In this document: piece after piece, positions 8,826-17,978 of the stretch
Layout: every line of letters begins with the position of its first letter
How positions within the stretch are numbered: the first letter of the stretch is position 1
NCBI GenBank assembly: GCA_965228615.1
Contig: CBDDHT010000004.1
Coordinates: 62,001 to 126,000 of the forward strand
Reading direction: 5' to 3'
Origin: CBDDHT01 sp965228615
GTDB taxonomy: Bacteria; Pseudomonadota; Alphaproteobacteria; Rhizobiales; Methyloligellaceae
Length of the DNA stretch: 64,000 nt
Made by a program: the position numbers and the translations under genes
The notes under the pieces: model-generated
The model's input: the letters and a program-made list of their open reading frames with translations, nothing else
Told to the model about the DNA's origin: nothing
Database searches by the model: none

Positions 8826-9389
8826 ATGACCGTGATGCAGACAACCGACGAATGTGGCGTCGAAGCAAAACCGGGCGGTGCGATATTCGTGCGCCCGATG
8901 ACTTCTGATGATGCAGATGCGGTGCTCCGGGTCTTCAAGGATGGCATCGATACCGGGAACGCCACTTTCACCGCGGACGTCCCGTCCTGGCAGGCGTGGG
9001 ACGATGGACATCTTCCCGATGCGCGGCTTGTAGCCGTTGTCGACGGGCGGATTGCCGGCTGGGTCGCGCTGGGGGGGATCTCATCGCGTCCCGTCTACAA
9101 GGGAGTTGCGGAAATCAGCATCTATGTCTCGAAAAACTGCCGTGGCAGAGGGGTAGGACGCACCTTGCTGGAAAAGGCCATCGAGGCTTCGGAAGCTGCC
9201 GGGTTCTGGACCCTGCAGGCCGGAATTTTCCCTGAGAATGAAGCGAGCCTGGTGCTCCATGCGGACTTCGGTTTCACAGCGATTGGCAGGCGGCGCGGAC
9301 TCGGTCGCATGACCTATGGCCCTCTGAAGGGGCAGTGGCGCGACGTCGTTCTGATGGAGCGGAGAAGTGAGATCGTCGGAGCGGAATGA
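8826..9389 (+). CDS. GNAT acetyltransferase, phosphinothricin/methionine-sulfoximine type
   Basis: 187 residues. The core reads FVRPMTSDDADAVLRVF, NATFTADVPSW, GWVALGGISSRPVYKG, then EISIYVSKNCRGRGVG, which carries the acetyl-CoA pyrophosphate loop, and GIFPENEASL. This is the order seen in phosphinothricin/L-methionine sulfoximine N-acetyltransferases (Pat/Bar, YncA/MddA), which acetylate the amino group of toxic amino-acid analogues. The N-terminal 20 residues are extra to the family and the true start may be the second ATG at 8835. The stop overlaps the MFS gene (ATGA). Together with the transporter this looks like a small detoxification or resistance pair under the divergent LysR. Confidence 0.85.
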   Translation: MTVMQTTDECGVEAKPGGAIFVRPMTSDDADAVLRVFKDGIDTGNATFTADVPSWQAWDDGHLPDARLVAVVDGRIAGWVALGGISSRPVYKGVAEISIYVSKNCRGRGVGRTLLEKAIEASEAAGFWTLQAGIFPENEASLVLHADFGFTAIGRRRGLGRMTYGPLKGQWRDVVLMERRSEIVGAE

Positions 9390-10606
9390 CGCAGTCGGGG
9401 GAGAGTTCGAGCGCTGATGCAGCACGCCTTGTCTGGCCGCTGTCTGTCGCACAACTTATCTCCTGGGGTACGCTCTATTATGGCTTCACACTCTTCCTCG
9501 AGCCGATGGAAGCGGATCTTGGGCTGGCCCGCACCGAGCTGACCGGTGCTCTCACGGTCGGTCTTCTAATTTCCGGCGTGTGTTCGATTCCCGTCGGCGC
9601 GCTCGTGGATCGTGGTTATGCGCGTCAGTTGATGACCGGCGCTTCGCTAGCGGGCGGTGTCCTGCTGCTTGCGTGGTCGCAAGTTCAGACGAGCGCCCAG
9701 TTTTTCGTCATATGGGCCTGCCTCGGCGTTGTGTTGGCAGGTGCACTCTATGAACCCGCTTTCGCTGTACTCGTTCGCACGCTTGGCGAGCGGGGGCGGC
9801 GCGGCATCGCCTCTCTCACACTGATCGGTGGCCTTGCCAGTACGATCTTCATTCCGCTGACCTATGCCTTGATCGAGCAGTTCGACTGGCGCATGGCGCT
9901 TGTTGCCCTGGCGCTATTCAATATCGCGATCGCCGCGCCGATCAACTTCTTCACGCTTGCGGGCCAGTCGAAGCTCCGCAGTACCGAGCGTGGCCGAGTG
10001 CGAACGGGGCCGGTTCTCGTCGCAGCTATGCGCCGGCCCGTATTCTGGTGGCTGACCATCGCTTTCACAGCAGCCATCTGTTCGATCTCTGCCGTGGTCT
10101 TTCACATTGTCCCGATGCTGTCGGAACGCGGTTATGCGCTGGCCCTTGTCGTCTCTGCCGTCTCTCTCATCGGACCGGCACAAGTGGCCGGTCGTTTCAT
10201 TGTCACGCTGATTGCATCGAAACTCGGTTTGGGCCTCACGGGAGGTGTTGCCTTTGGATTTCCTGTTGCCGCGTTCGCGATCATCCTTCTGGCACCGGAA
10301 GGCTTCTGGACCATCGCCTGTTTCGCGATTGCGCTCGGCATTGGCAATGGTGTGCTGACGATCCTGCGCGCGACATCGATTGCCGAGATCTTTGGCGCCG
10401 AGGGGTATGGTGCCATCAACGGGGCAATCGCTCTTCCTGTCACGGTTGCGCGTGCGCTTGCCCCTTCGCTTGCCGCTTTGATCTGGGTAGCGACCGGCGG
10501 TTACGACACGCCGTTGTGGACGCTCCTGTCGATTTCGGCGCTTGCCTTGGCCGCGTTCTTCTGTGCGCTCATATCGTCTCGCGCCGAATCCGCTCAAAAC
10601 GATTAG
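9386..10606 (+). CDS. MFS transporter
   Basis: 406 residues with twelve hydrophobic segments and the MFS loop 2-3 signature in GALVDRGYARQLM. The overall pattern (WGTLYYGFTLFLEPMEADLG near the N-terminus) resembles the monocarboxylate/oxalate-type MFS group common in proteobacteria. It is coupled to the acetyltransferase by a four-base ATGA overlap, so the two are co-translated. It may export the acetylated product or move a related amino or organic acid; direction cannot be read from sequence. Confidence 0.88.
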   Translation: MTQSGESSSADAARLVWPLSVAQLISWGTLYYGFTLFLEPMEADLGLARTELTGALTVGLLISGVCSIPVGALVDRGYARQLMTGASLAGGVLLLAWSQVQTSAQFFVIWACLGVVLAGALYEPAFAVLVRTLGERGRRGIASLTLIGGLASTIFIPLTYALIEQFDWRMALVALALFNIAIAAPINFFTLAGQSKLRSTERGRVRTGPVLVAAMRRPVFWWLTIAFTAAICSISAVVFHIVPMLSERGYALALVVSAVSLIGPAQVAGRFIVTLIASKLGLGLTGGVAFGFPVAAFAIILLAPEGFWTIACFAIALGIGNGVLTILRATSIAEIFGAEGYGAINGAIALPVTVARALAPSLAALIWVATGGYDTPLWTLLSISALALAAFFCALISSRAESAQND

Positions 10607-10754
10607 GCTATGTACTCATGAATATCGGCCCATTCAACCGAGCCTGTTGACGTCCGTTTGCCGTCCGAGTTGAGCCGCGAACTCGCTGACCGGTGGCACA
10701 GGGAAAATGTGCGTGGAGCGGTGTCGACACACTTCCTGAGAGACTTGAAACCGA

Positions 10755-11042
10755 TTATTCCAGCATATCGGAGACATTGTCATAAACCTCGATCTGGGGT
10801 GGTGCGGCCATGAGCTCTGCCATTCCCGCAAATATGCCTTTTATTTGCAGCTCGGCAGCGTCGGCCGATGCTTTCGAATCATAGATGGCCATCACAACGC
10901 ACTGTCCATCAGCGCGCCAAACCACATGATTGACGATAAGCCCGGCAATCGACTTCAGTTGAGGTTTCAACTGAGGAATTTGAGTCTCCATGTCTGACAA
11001 CCGATCTGGCTTCCCGGTTATTCTCGTGACGCGAGCGTACAT
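10755..11042 (-). CDS. Small ABM-fold (dimeric alpha-beta barrel) protein
   Basis: 95 residues from the ATG at 11042, with GAGGAA six bases upstream; the longer frame to 11108 lacks support. The sequence MYARVTRITGKPDRL, GLIVNHVVWRADGQC and MAIYDSKASADA follows the antibiotic-biosynthesis-monooxygenase/dimeric ferredoxin-like fold, in which a small subunit forms a homodimeric barrel. Members range from true quinone-forming monooxygenases to heme-degrading and purely structural proteins. No active-site residues can be assigned. It is isolated: the MFS gene ends convergently on one side and a gene-free region lies on the other. Confidence 0.65.
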   Translation of the reverse strand: MYARVTRITGKPDRLSDMETQIPQLKPQLKSIAGLIVNHVVWRADGQCVVMAIYDSKASADAAELQIKGIFAGMAELMAAPPQIEVYDNVSDMLE

Positions 11043-11948
11043 TGCGTTTCCTCTGATGAATCGTGGATGGCAAACGTCGGACTCTGCACACCCCATGGGA
11101 AGGTGCAATCACAATGGGTGCCTTGTTTAAGGCTACAAGGAACCGATGCGAGGTTTGCAATGGGTCCGGCTCGGCCTTCCTGTCAGTCCGACAATGATGG
11201 CTCATTCCAAACGCATTGCAGACATGAGATGGCTGACTGACCGTTTAGAGTTGATCAGCGGTCGTCAACCTTCGTGGTCTACCGAGTCGAAGAACTGCCA
11301 ATCCCGTCTTTAGGAATTATGAGATAGGCGCCATCCCTTTGAACTCAACAGGCCGGAACGGTTCCAGCAGCACGGTCTTGGCCATCTATAGGGTGACCTC
11401 AATCTGGTGGTTGAAGTCTTACTGCTTCAGTTCGTATTTGTGATAAATATGTAACGGTATCATAAAAAGTAGTGGCGGCTTTACCATAGTTTGTTGACCT
11501 GCGGTCCACCATCACGCAAATGTTGTCTCAATGTGTCCATAGTGGCGTCTCAATTTTGCTCACTTGACGACACGATCTGCAGGACGACGGCAACTGGCAT
11601 ATTTTGATATTCTTTCATCGTATCAAAATGTTGCCGGAGAACATTGTGAACCATCGGACCAGCGGCAGCAGGCGGCGGTCCAAAGGAAAGCAAGCCCGAG
11701 AGACCTGACGATAAAGCCGGTAATTCGCGGTAGGAATTGCCCAGCTTCGAACTCTAAGTGCCATGCATTAGTCTGAATCAGATTGTGCGTTGCATGAAGG
11801 CCACATACACAGCGGGGAATTGCGGGGTTTAGACCCTGCTCTTGGACCGGCGTGGTGGCGCCCACCAAAAGCAGCAAATTCAGCTCTGTCGTCGGATCAC
11901 ATCCGATGACGGAAGCTCGGTGTTTAGTACTGCGTATGGGTGGGCAGA
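11043..11948. other. Gene-poor 0.9-kb gap with an inverted repeat
   Basis: No frame here has a credible start, ribosome-binding site or family signature; the short frames on both strands look random. The middle (about 11430-11560) is noticeably AT-richer than the flanks. The clearest structure is a perfect 9-base inverted repeat, ATTTTGATA at 11601-11609 and TATCAAAAT at 11621-11629, extended imperfectly outward by GGCA and TTGCC. It could be an operator or an RNA hairpin in the leader of the autotransporter gene, whose start is 310 bases downstream. I found no terminal repeats or target duplications that would define an insertion sequence. Confidence 0.4.
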
Positions 11949-14906
11949 ATGAGTATTGCGTGTGCCTTGTCGACCCGGGCTCGAGCCCGGTCCGGAATCG
12001 CTCGGAAGTTCCCGAGGCTGAAGCCTCTGCGGTCGACGGTCGTCGCCATGGCAATGGTGGCCGTCATAAACTTTTTCGGCGCAACCCCTGCTTCCGCGGT
12101 CCTTTGCGCCAATGCCGGTGTGCCGGGATGTGGCACATTTCTCGGAACCGAGGTGCAGGCGCAAGGTCAGGCTCTTGCCGGAGCTATCTTCAATGTTAGC
12201 GGCCTCACGCTTGGCGTCGACATCTTTCAAATTGGTGCGGAAGTCACATCGGGAAATCCCAACAACGGGACGGTCTCGATCATGTTGGACCCCAACACGC
12301 AGAAAATGGGAACATGGTCCAGCCCCACACAGCCCATCTGCATGATCGCCGTGAAAGCAGGGCCCCTGACGGCCTTTTACCAATACACCCCCTCAGTCAC
12401 AGCTGGACGCTGGTCCACAGAAAACAACCCGGTCGGCCAAGGGAACAACACGGCGGATCTGTCCAACCTACGGTTCTTCCGGTGCGCGCCGGTGCAACAA
12501 AATGATGGCTTCATCGTCGTTCGGAAGATTTCCGAAAATGCCGTTGGTAACTTCGACTTTCAGACGACGGGTGGATTGAACCCGGCAAATTTCTCTTTGC
12601 AGACGACCCAAGTCGGAACGGCCGTATCTCAGACATTCACTATCAACAATCCGAACGGTTCGGTTTTTACCATTACGGAGACAGGTCAAGGTGGCGCCAA
12701 TCTTACCAATCTGCAATGCGTCGTCACCGGCAACAATGGTAGTACCGGTGTCCCCAATGGCAACCTCGCAACGATTACATTGAATGGTGGCGATACGGTC
12801 ACCTGTACTTATACAAACACCTTCCAGAATACGACCGGCGAGCTGACCATCACCAAGGTCGTCAATGGCCAAGATCAAACTTTTACATTCACCGGCGCCG
12901 GCAACAATCTGCCCGCACTCTTACAGAATTTCATGCTGAGCAACGGTCAGTCGACGGCTCAACAGACCTTGGACGCTGGCACCTATGTGTTCACCGAAGC
13001 CGCGTTCAATGGCTACACACTCGACGACATAACCTGCACAGGCGATACGGACGCCGGCAGCACGATTGATGTTCCAAACAGGAATGTCAGCATCGATCTC
13101 GACGCCGGTGAATCGATCAACTGCACGTTCGTCAACCGTGAGAACGCTTTGGCGAACGGCACATTGGCGATCCGCAAAGTCGTGATCGGCGTCGATCAAT
13201 CCTTCACATTCACGGGCACCGGAAACAACCTCCCGGCAAATTTCCAGAACTTCCAACTTGCCAACGGACAATCGACGGCTGTTACGACAACACCGGCTGG
13301 TCAGTATCTCATCAGTGAGGCGGTGGCCGCTGGATACACCCTCGATTCCATTCAGTGCATCGGCGATGCGGACGGAGGAAACGCCCCTGATGTTGCCAAT
13401 CAGCAGATTACGGTGGACCTCGACCCCGGCGAGGACATGGTCTGCACGTTCACCAACCGCCAGAATGCAGTCCCACAATTCAGTTCGGTCACAATTCGTA
13501 AGATCTCGATCAACGGGATTGGCACATTCGGATTTCAGTCAGGGCAGTTCGGCAACTTCAATCTGACGACAACGTCTGTGAATGTTGCGGTGGAAACAGT
13601 CTTCGCAAATCTCCAGCCCGGAGCCTTCGATTTTACTGAAATCGTGCCAGCAGGCTGGAATCTCACAAATGTGAACTGTGCCATTGCCGGCGTCGGAAAC
13701 AGTACGTTCAACATTGGCGGTTCAATCACGACAATCCAATTGGCCGCTAACGACGCCGTCAGTTGTACCTACACCAATAGTCAGGCTTACGATCCTCCTG
13801 TGGAGGACGTCGTCGACCTTTTCCTCAATCGACGGCTGGATAATTTGATCGGACATGGTCCGGACAGATCCAGGATCCTGCGCCGCTTGGACCCGCACCA
13901 GCCTGTCAGCCTCAAAGATGTCAGGCCCATGAAGCTGACGGGGAAGATGGACAGCCGCGTGACCGAGCTGAATTTCTCTACAAGCCTCAGTCAGATCAGA
14001 CGTGCAGCGATATCGGCTCAGCAGAACAAGGTCGAAGCCGCCGTTCCCATCGACGCTGCATCCTTTGCCGACCTGGCATTGCCGGTGGTGCCGACCCACG
14101 ACCTGGCTCAGCGCTGGGACTTCTGGGCCGAAGGCCATGTCAGCTCGTATGAAGACCGGGCTGGTGGTATCGGTCGCGATGGTAACTTCAAGATCCTCTA
14201 TCTCGGCGTAGATTATGCTCTAACGGCGCGCGCCCTTGTCGGCGCACTGGTTCAGGTCGACCGTACTGACGAGGATATTGTGAATACGCCCAATCTCAGC
14301 GGCGATACAGAGGGTACCGGCTGGATGGTCGGACCCTATGTCGGTTTTAGATTGACGGACCACATTTATCTCGATGCCAGGGCCGCCTGGGGTCGATCGG
14401 ACAATAGCATTACCGTCATCGATCCGATTGTCGGATCGCGTAGCGGTAGCTTCGATACCGAACGCTGGCTGGTTACCAGTGAACTGACCGGCAACTGGCA
14501 TCGCGGTGGCTGGCGCTTTACGCCGCATGTTCGTTTTGCCTACGGCGAGGAAACAAGCGACACGTTTCAGACGACTCTTGGCCAAACGATAGGCGCAACC
14601 AGTGCTCAGGCCGGTCAGCTCTTATTCGGTCCGGAATTCGGCTACCAGTTTGTGACGCAACGCGGACTCGCGATCGAACCACATCTTTCCATACAGGGAA
14701 TCTGGAACTTCGGAAGCGGGGAAACGCGGCTATCCAATGGAACTTTGATCGGGGACGAGGACGTCCGAGCCAAGGCAGAAGGCGGCATAATTCTGCGTAC
14801 TGCCGCCGGATATTCCTTGCGTGTCGCTGGAAGCTATGACGGTATCGGCGACGACGATCTCGAAGCCTATGGCGGAGAAATCTGGTTCAACGTCCCGCTC
14901 AACTAG
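11949..14906 (+). CDS. Autotransporter with four tandem prealbumin-like repeats
   Basis: 985 residues from ATG 11949 (a GTG at 11940 is also in frame). An extended basic leader and signal peptide ends at GATPASAV near residue 52. Residues about 60-180 are a unique N-terminal region with a few cysteines. Four repeats of about 105-110 residues follow, from about 186 to 611, each starting like FIVVRKIS or LTITKVV and ending CTYTN/CTFVNR. They resemble SpaA/prealbumin-like beta-sandwich domains used in bacterial surface adhesins, and each keeps a Cys pair (for example CTGDT and CTFVNR) that could form a disulfide. A linker helix (DVVDLFLNRRLDNL) leads to a C-terminal autotransporter barrel from about 720 to 985 (RWDFWAEGHVSS, GWMVGPYVGFR, GEIWFNVPLN). 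It is probably a surface-exposed adhesin-like protein. It stands alone. Confidence 0.85.
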   Translation: MSIACALSTRARARSGIARKFPRLKPLRSTVVAMAMVAVINFFGATPASAVLCANAGVPGCGTFLGTEVQAQGQALAGAIFNVSGLTLGVDIFQIGAEVTSGNPNNGTVSIMLDPNTQKMGTWSSPTQPICMIAVKAGPLTAFYQYTPSVTAGRWSTENNPVGQGNNTADLSNLRFFRCAPVQQNDGFIVVRKISENAVGNFDFQTTGGLNPANFSLQTTQVGTAVSQTFTINNPNGSVFTITETGQGGANLTNLQCVVTGNNGSTGVPNGNLATITLNGGDTVTCTYTNTFQNTTGELTITKVVNGQDQTFTFTGAGNNLPALLQNFMLSNGQSTAQQTLDAGTYVFTEAAFNGYTLDDITCTGDTDAGSTIDVPNRNVSIDLDAGESINCTFVNRENALANGTLAIRKVVIGVDQSFTFTGTGNNLPANFQNFQLANGQSTAVTTTPAGQYLISEAVAAGYTLDSIQCIGDADGGNAPDVANQQITVDLDPGEDMVCTFTNRQNAVPQFSSVTIRKISINGIGTFGFQSGQFGNFNLTTTSVNVAVETVFANLQPGAFDFTEIVPAGWNLTNVNCAIAGVGNSTFNIGGSITTIQLAANDAVSCTYTNSQAYDPPVEDVVDLFLNRRLDNLIGHGPDRSRILRRLDPHQPVSLKDVRPMKLTGKMDSRVTELNFSTSLSQIRRAAISAQQNKVEAAVPIDAASFADLALPVVPTHDLAQRWDFWAEGHVSSYEDRAGGIGRDGNFKILYLGVDYALTARALVGALVQVDRTDEDIVNTPNLSGDTEGTGWMVGPYVGFRLTDHIYLDARAAWGRSDNSITVIDPIVGSRSGSFDTERWLVTSELTGNWHRGGWRFTPHVRFAYGEETSDTFQTTLGQTIGATSAQAGQLLFGPEFGYQFVTQRGLAIEPHLSIQGIWNFGSGETRLSNGTLIGDEDVRAKAEGGIILRTAAGYSLRVAGSYDGIGDDDLEAYGGEIWFNVPLN
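12508..13785 (+). repeat. Coding repeats: four prealbumin-like units of the autotransporter
   Basis: Units begin near 12508, 12838, 13159 and 13486. Units 2 and 3 are the closest: both contain FTFTG, the pair GNNLPALLQNF / GNNLPANFQNF, NGQSTA and GYTLD. Units 1 and 4 are more divergent (VVRKIS, TIRKIS, SCTYTN). This suggests an older duplication followed by a recent copy of the middle unit. Confidence 0.75.
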
Positions 14907-14994
14907 CGCTTGCACCCTAAAAGGGTTTCCGTTTGGCTGCGGCCTATGGAAGGCGGAATTCTACAACGGCGATGCTAGTTCAAGTGGCCGGAAC

Positions 14995-17799
14995 TCAGGA
15001 CCCCGTTTGCCGATTGCCATCTTTGCCAGGCTTGCGGCGTTTGATTTCGGCAAGCACGTCGACGACGCACTGGTGAATGGTCTCCAATCGGGACTTCAAT
15101 TCGACAACATCTCCCGACCGCGCTTCCGCTTCGAGCACACCGCAGGCTTCGCCCAAACGATTGGCACCGATGTTCCGCGCCATGGACTTCAACGCATGCG
15201 CTGCTTCACCGATGGTTGTTAGGCTGTCGGTCTGCGCAGTCTCCGCCAACTTCAACAAGGCAGCCGGCGCGTGGGACTCAAACAGCCCGAGCACTTTCAG
15301 AACAAGCGCCTCACCGGCGCCGGGACTGCAGGCAGCGACGCCGTCCAGAACATCATCGTCGATCACCGGGATCGCGTTGTCGTCAGGCTCTTCAGCAGCG
15401 GGACTTGGCGGTCGAACAACGACCGGCGCGTCATGGGGAACTGACGTGTCGGGTTCTGCCGCTGAGATCTCGCCCGGGCCGACGAAGGTTTCGAAACAAC
15501 CCGAGAGATCCGTCAGGCGGAACGGTTTTGTCAAATAGGCGTCCATGCCGGCATCCTGCCAGGCATCGGCGGACGTGCCGGCTACATGAGCGGTGAGGGC
15601 GACGATGGGAACGGGTTTGCTTCCGCGCTCCTGTTCTGCCGCGCGGATGCGGCGTGTCGCTTCGAAACCATCCATGACGGGCATGCTGCAGTCCATGAAG
15701 ATGAGATCGTAGTTCTGCCGCGTCGCTTGTTCGAGTGCCTGTTGGCCGTCTTCGACCACGTCCGCGCGCACATCAAGCTGCTTCAGGGCCTCGATAACGA
15801 CTTCCCGGTTAACCGGACTATCGTCCGCCACCAACACGTTCAGTCCGGTGAAACGCGGTGTTTCGGCGGCCTTGCTCCTTTGCAAAGCCTTACGACCTAG
15901 CGGCTTACCGCCGGCCAGTCTGTCAATCAGTGCGCCGAACCCTTTGCGTGAGATCGGCCGCATAAGGATGTCATGGGCAGATCCGGCTTCAAGGGCGGCA
16001 TCGCTCGTCGTATCGCCCATTTGCGAGACACAGACAGCAAAGGGTCTTGATTGACCTGTGGATTCGGACGGTGGCGGCAACTTGGCGATGAGACTCGGAT
16101 CGGCGAAGACGATTGCGTCATCGACGATACTTTCGGTGGTGAAATCGCTCGGCTCGACATGCCGGGCGACGATGTGGCGATCCTCCAGATAGCGCATCAT
16201 CGTATCGACCGTCGCGCTACCCGCAAGTGAAACAATTGCGCTCTGAAGAGACGCGGTCGAGCCCGCCGGATCATCGTTGACGCCTTCAGTCAAATCACGA
16301 GTTTTCATCGTGAAGCTGAATTCCGAGCCTTCGCCGAATGTGCTCGTGACGCCCAACTCGCCATCCATTGCCGAGACCAGCCGCTTGCAAATGGCGAGGC
16401 CGAGGCCTGTGCCTCCGAACTTGCGGGTCGTCGACTGATCGGCCTGCGAGAAAGACTCAAATATCGTGTCCAGCTTATCGGCAGGAATTCCGATACCGGT
16501 GTCGGAAACAGCGAAACGAAGGCCTATCGCTTCCCGCCGGGACAAGTGTTTCGCGGTCGTCACCGTGATGCAGACATGTCCATCCTCTGTGAACTTCAAG
16601 GCGTTGTTCACAAGGTTCGAGAGGATCTGATTGAGACGCACAGGGTCGCCTTCGACCGAAGCCGGGACATCCGCGGCGACATAGGCAGACAGGTCCACAC
16701 CTTTGCCGCTGGCCTTTTCCCAGAAGAGGCTGAGCACATCGTCGACGAGTTCGCCGGGATCGAGCGCGACCGCCTCCAGGTCCATCTTGCCCGACTCGAT
16801 TTTGGAGAAATCCAGAATATCGTTGATGATTGCAAGCAGGCTCTGGCCCGATTTGACCACAACATCCGCGTAACGGCGGTGCCGGTCCGTCAACTCAGCG
16901 GATGCAAGGAGTTCGGCCATCACCAGCATGCCATTCATCGGCGTGCGGATCTCGTGGCTCATGGTCGCAAGAAAATCGGACTTTGCCGCATTGGCATGTT
17001 CAGCCGCGTCCTTTGCGTGTCGCAGGTCGACCGTCCGCTCCTCGACAGTGCGCTCCAGATTGTCCCGATGCTCGGCCAGACGTTCGTCTCGATCGCGGAT
17101 CTGAACCATCATCCCGTTGAAGGTGTCGACCAGCAGACCGGTTTCATCGTCCGATTTGAACTTTACGTTTCGCGAGAAATCGCTCGTTTGCTGGACATCG
17201 AGCATCGATTGGGTGAGATGGCGAAGCGGATTGGTGATGCGGCGTTGCAGTTTGGCTGCGATCAGTATGCCGACAGTGGCAGCAAAGAGCGCCGCGAGAA
17301 GACTGATGACGAGATGACGTGTCAGGCGTTCCTTTAGATCGCTCGTGTCGGCCAGAACCTGGAGCTGGCCAATGACCTTTCCGCTCTTCACGATCGGAAC
17401 CTGAACATCGAAAGTCTTGCGCAGAAAGATTGGAAGGTCTGATTCCTCTTCCAACGCAACGGCGGAACCGAGTTCGGCGACCCGGCGCCCCGTCGTATCC
17501 AAGACGCTTGCATGGGCAAAGTGGGGGATCTTCCCGATCGCTCGCAAAGCGCGGTATATATCGATGTGTTTTCCCTGAGCGAGCGGCTCTGCAACAGCCG
17601 CTGAAAACACAAACGCCGTAGCGCTCAGTTCCGCCTTTTTGACGTCTGCGTAGCTCTTGATTTCGATCCAGGTCGTTGCCGTCGCGACGAGCAGGGTCGT
17701 TGTGGCAACGGCTATCAGCACCACACCGATGAGTTTGCGGCCGATCGTCGATCGCGTTGGAATGTAGTTTTCTCCAAAATTTTCAGTTGGATGCATCAT
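14995..17799 (-). CDS. Hybrid sensor histidine kinase (HAMP-HisKA-HATPase-REC-HPt)
   Basis: 934 residues. Membrane helix about 22-45, periplasmic sensor about 46-162 (CHASE8-like in the stretch SATAFVFSAAVAEPLAQG), second helix about 164-185, HAMP to about 240, coiled coil, HisKA with the phospho-histidine in FLATMSHEIRTPMNG, and an ATPase domain with NLVNNALKFT, DTGIGIP and GGTGLGLAI. A divergent receiver-like block (about 525-625) lacking a clear phospho-aspartate comes next, then an intact receiver (LVADDSP, LIFMDCSMPVMDG, YLTKPF; about 640-765) and a C-terminal HPt domain with the histidine in AAHALKSMARNIG. It is a complete BarA-like phosphorelay kinase able to feed phosphate to separate receivers, several of which occur in this window. 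It is divergent from the REC-kinase at 17979. Confidence 0.93.
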   Translation of the reverse strand: MMHPTENFGENYIPTRSTIGRKLIGVVLIAVATTTLLVATATTWIEIKSYADVKKAELSATAFVFSAAVAEPLAQGKHIDIYRALRAIGKIPHFAHASVLDTTGRRVAELGSAVALEEESDLPIFLRKTFDVQVPIVKSGKVIGQLQVLADTSDLKERLTRHLVISLLAALFAATVGILIAAKLQRRITNPLRHLTQSMLDVQQTSDFSRNVKFKSDDETGLLVDTFNGMMVQIRDRDERLAEHRDNLERTVEERTVDLRHAKDAAEHANAAKSDFLATMSHEIRTPMNGMLVMAELLASAELTDRHRRYADVVVKSGQSLLAIINDILDFSKIESGKMDLEAVALDPGELVDDVLSLFWEKASGKGVDLSAYVAADVPASVEGDPVRLNQILSNLVNNALKFTEDGHVCITVTTAKHLSRREAIGLRFAVSDTGIGIPADKLDTIFESFSQADQSTTRKFGGTGLGLAICKRLVSAMDGELGVTSTFGEGSEFSFTMKTRDLTEGVNDDPAGSTASLQSAIVSLAGSATVDTMMRYLEDRHIVARHVEPSDFTTESIVDDAIVFADPSLIAKLPPPSESTGQSRPFAVCVSQMGDTTSDAALEAGSAHDILMRPISRKGFGALIDRLAGGKPLGRKALQRSKAAETPRFTGLNVLVADDSPVNREVVIEALKQLDVRADVVEDGQQALEQATRQNYDLIFMDCSMPVMDGFEATRRIRAAEQERGSKPVPIVALTAHVAGTSADAWQDAGMDAYLTKPFRLTDLSGCFETFVGPGEISAAEPDTSVPHDAPVVVRPPSPAAEEPDDNAIPVIDDDVLDGVAACSPGAGEALVLKVLGLFESHAPAALLKLAETAQTDSLTTIGEAAHALKSMARNIGANRLGEACGVLEAEARSGDVVELKSRLETIHQCVVDVLAEIKRRKPGKDGNRQTGS

Positions 17800-17978
17800 C
17801 AGTGGTCAACTTAGCGAATCACTCGTTCAAGATAGCGACTGGACGTTAAAGGTCTCTACATGTGCCCTTTTTGATCGGAAACCTGACGTTTACGGTTCCT
17901 CAGCATTTGTTGAGTAAAATTCGAGTGATTTTCAATGGGCTGCCAATCTGGCGGCAGATAGTTGAGTACCCTGGGGGC

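Noticed and set aside
11480..11580. Possible insertion-sequence remnant (text with repeated TGTC/TCTCAATT)
   Set aside because: No terminal inverted repeats, target duplication or transposase fragment could be identified.
11623..12054. A 143-codon minus-strand frame at the autotransporter start
   Set aside because: It is antisense to the leader of the autotransporter and lacks a plausible start or domain.
16546..17337. A 263-codon plus-strand frame inside the hybrid kinase gene
   Set aside because: It is antisense to HisKA/HATPase coding sequence and has no recognisable domain.
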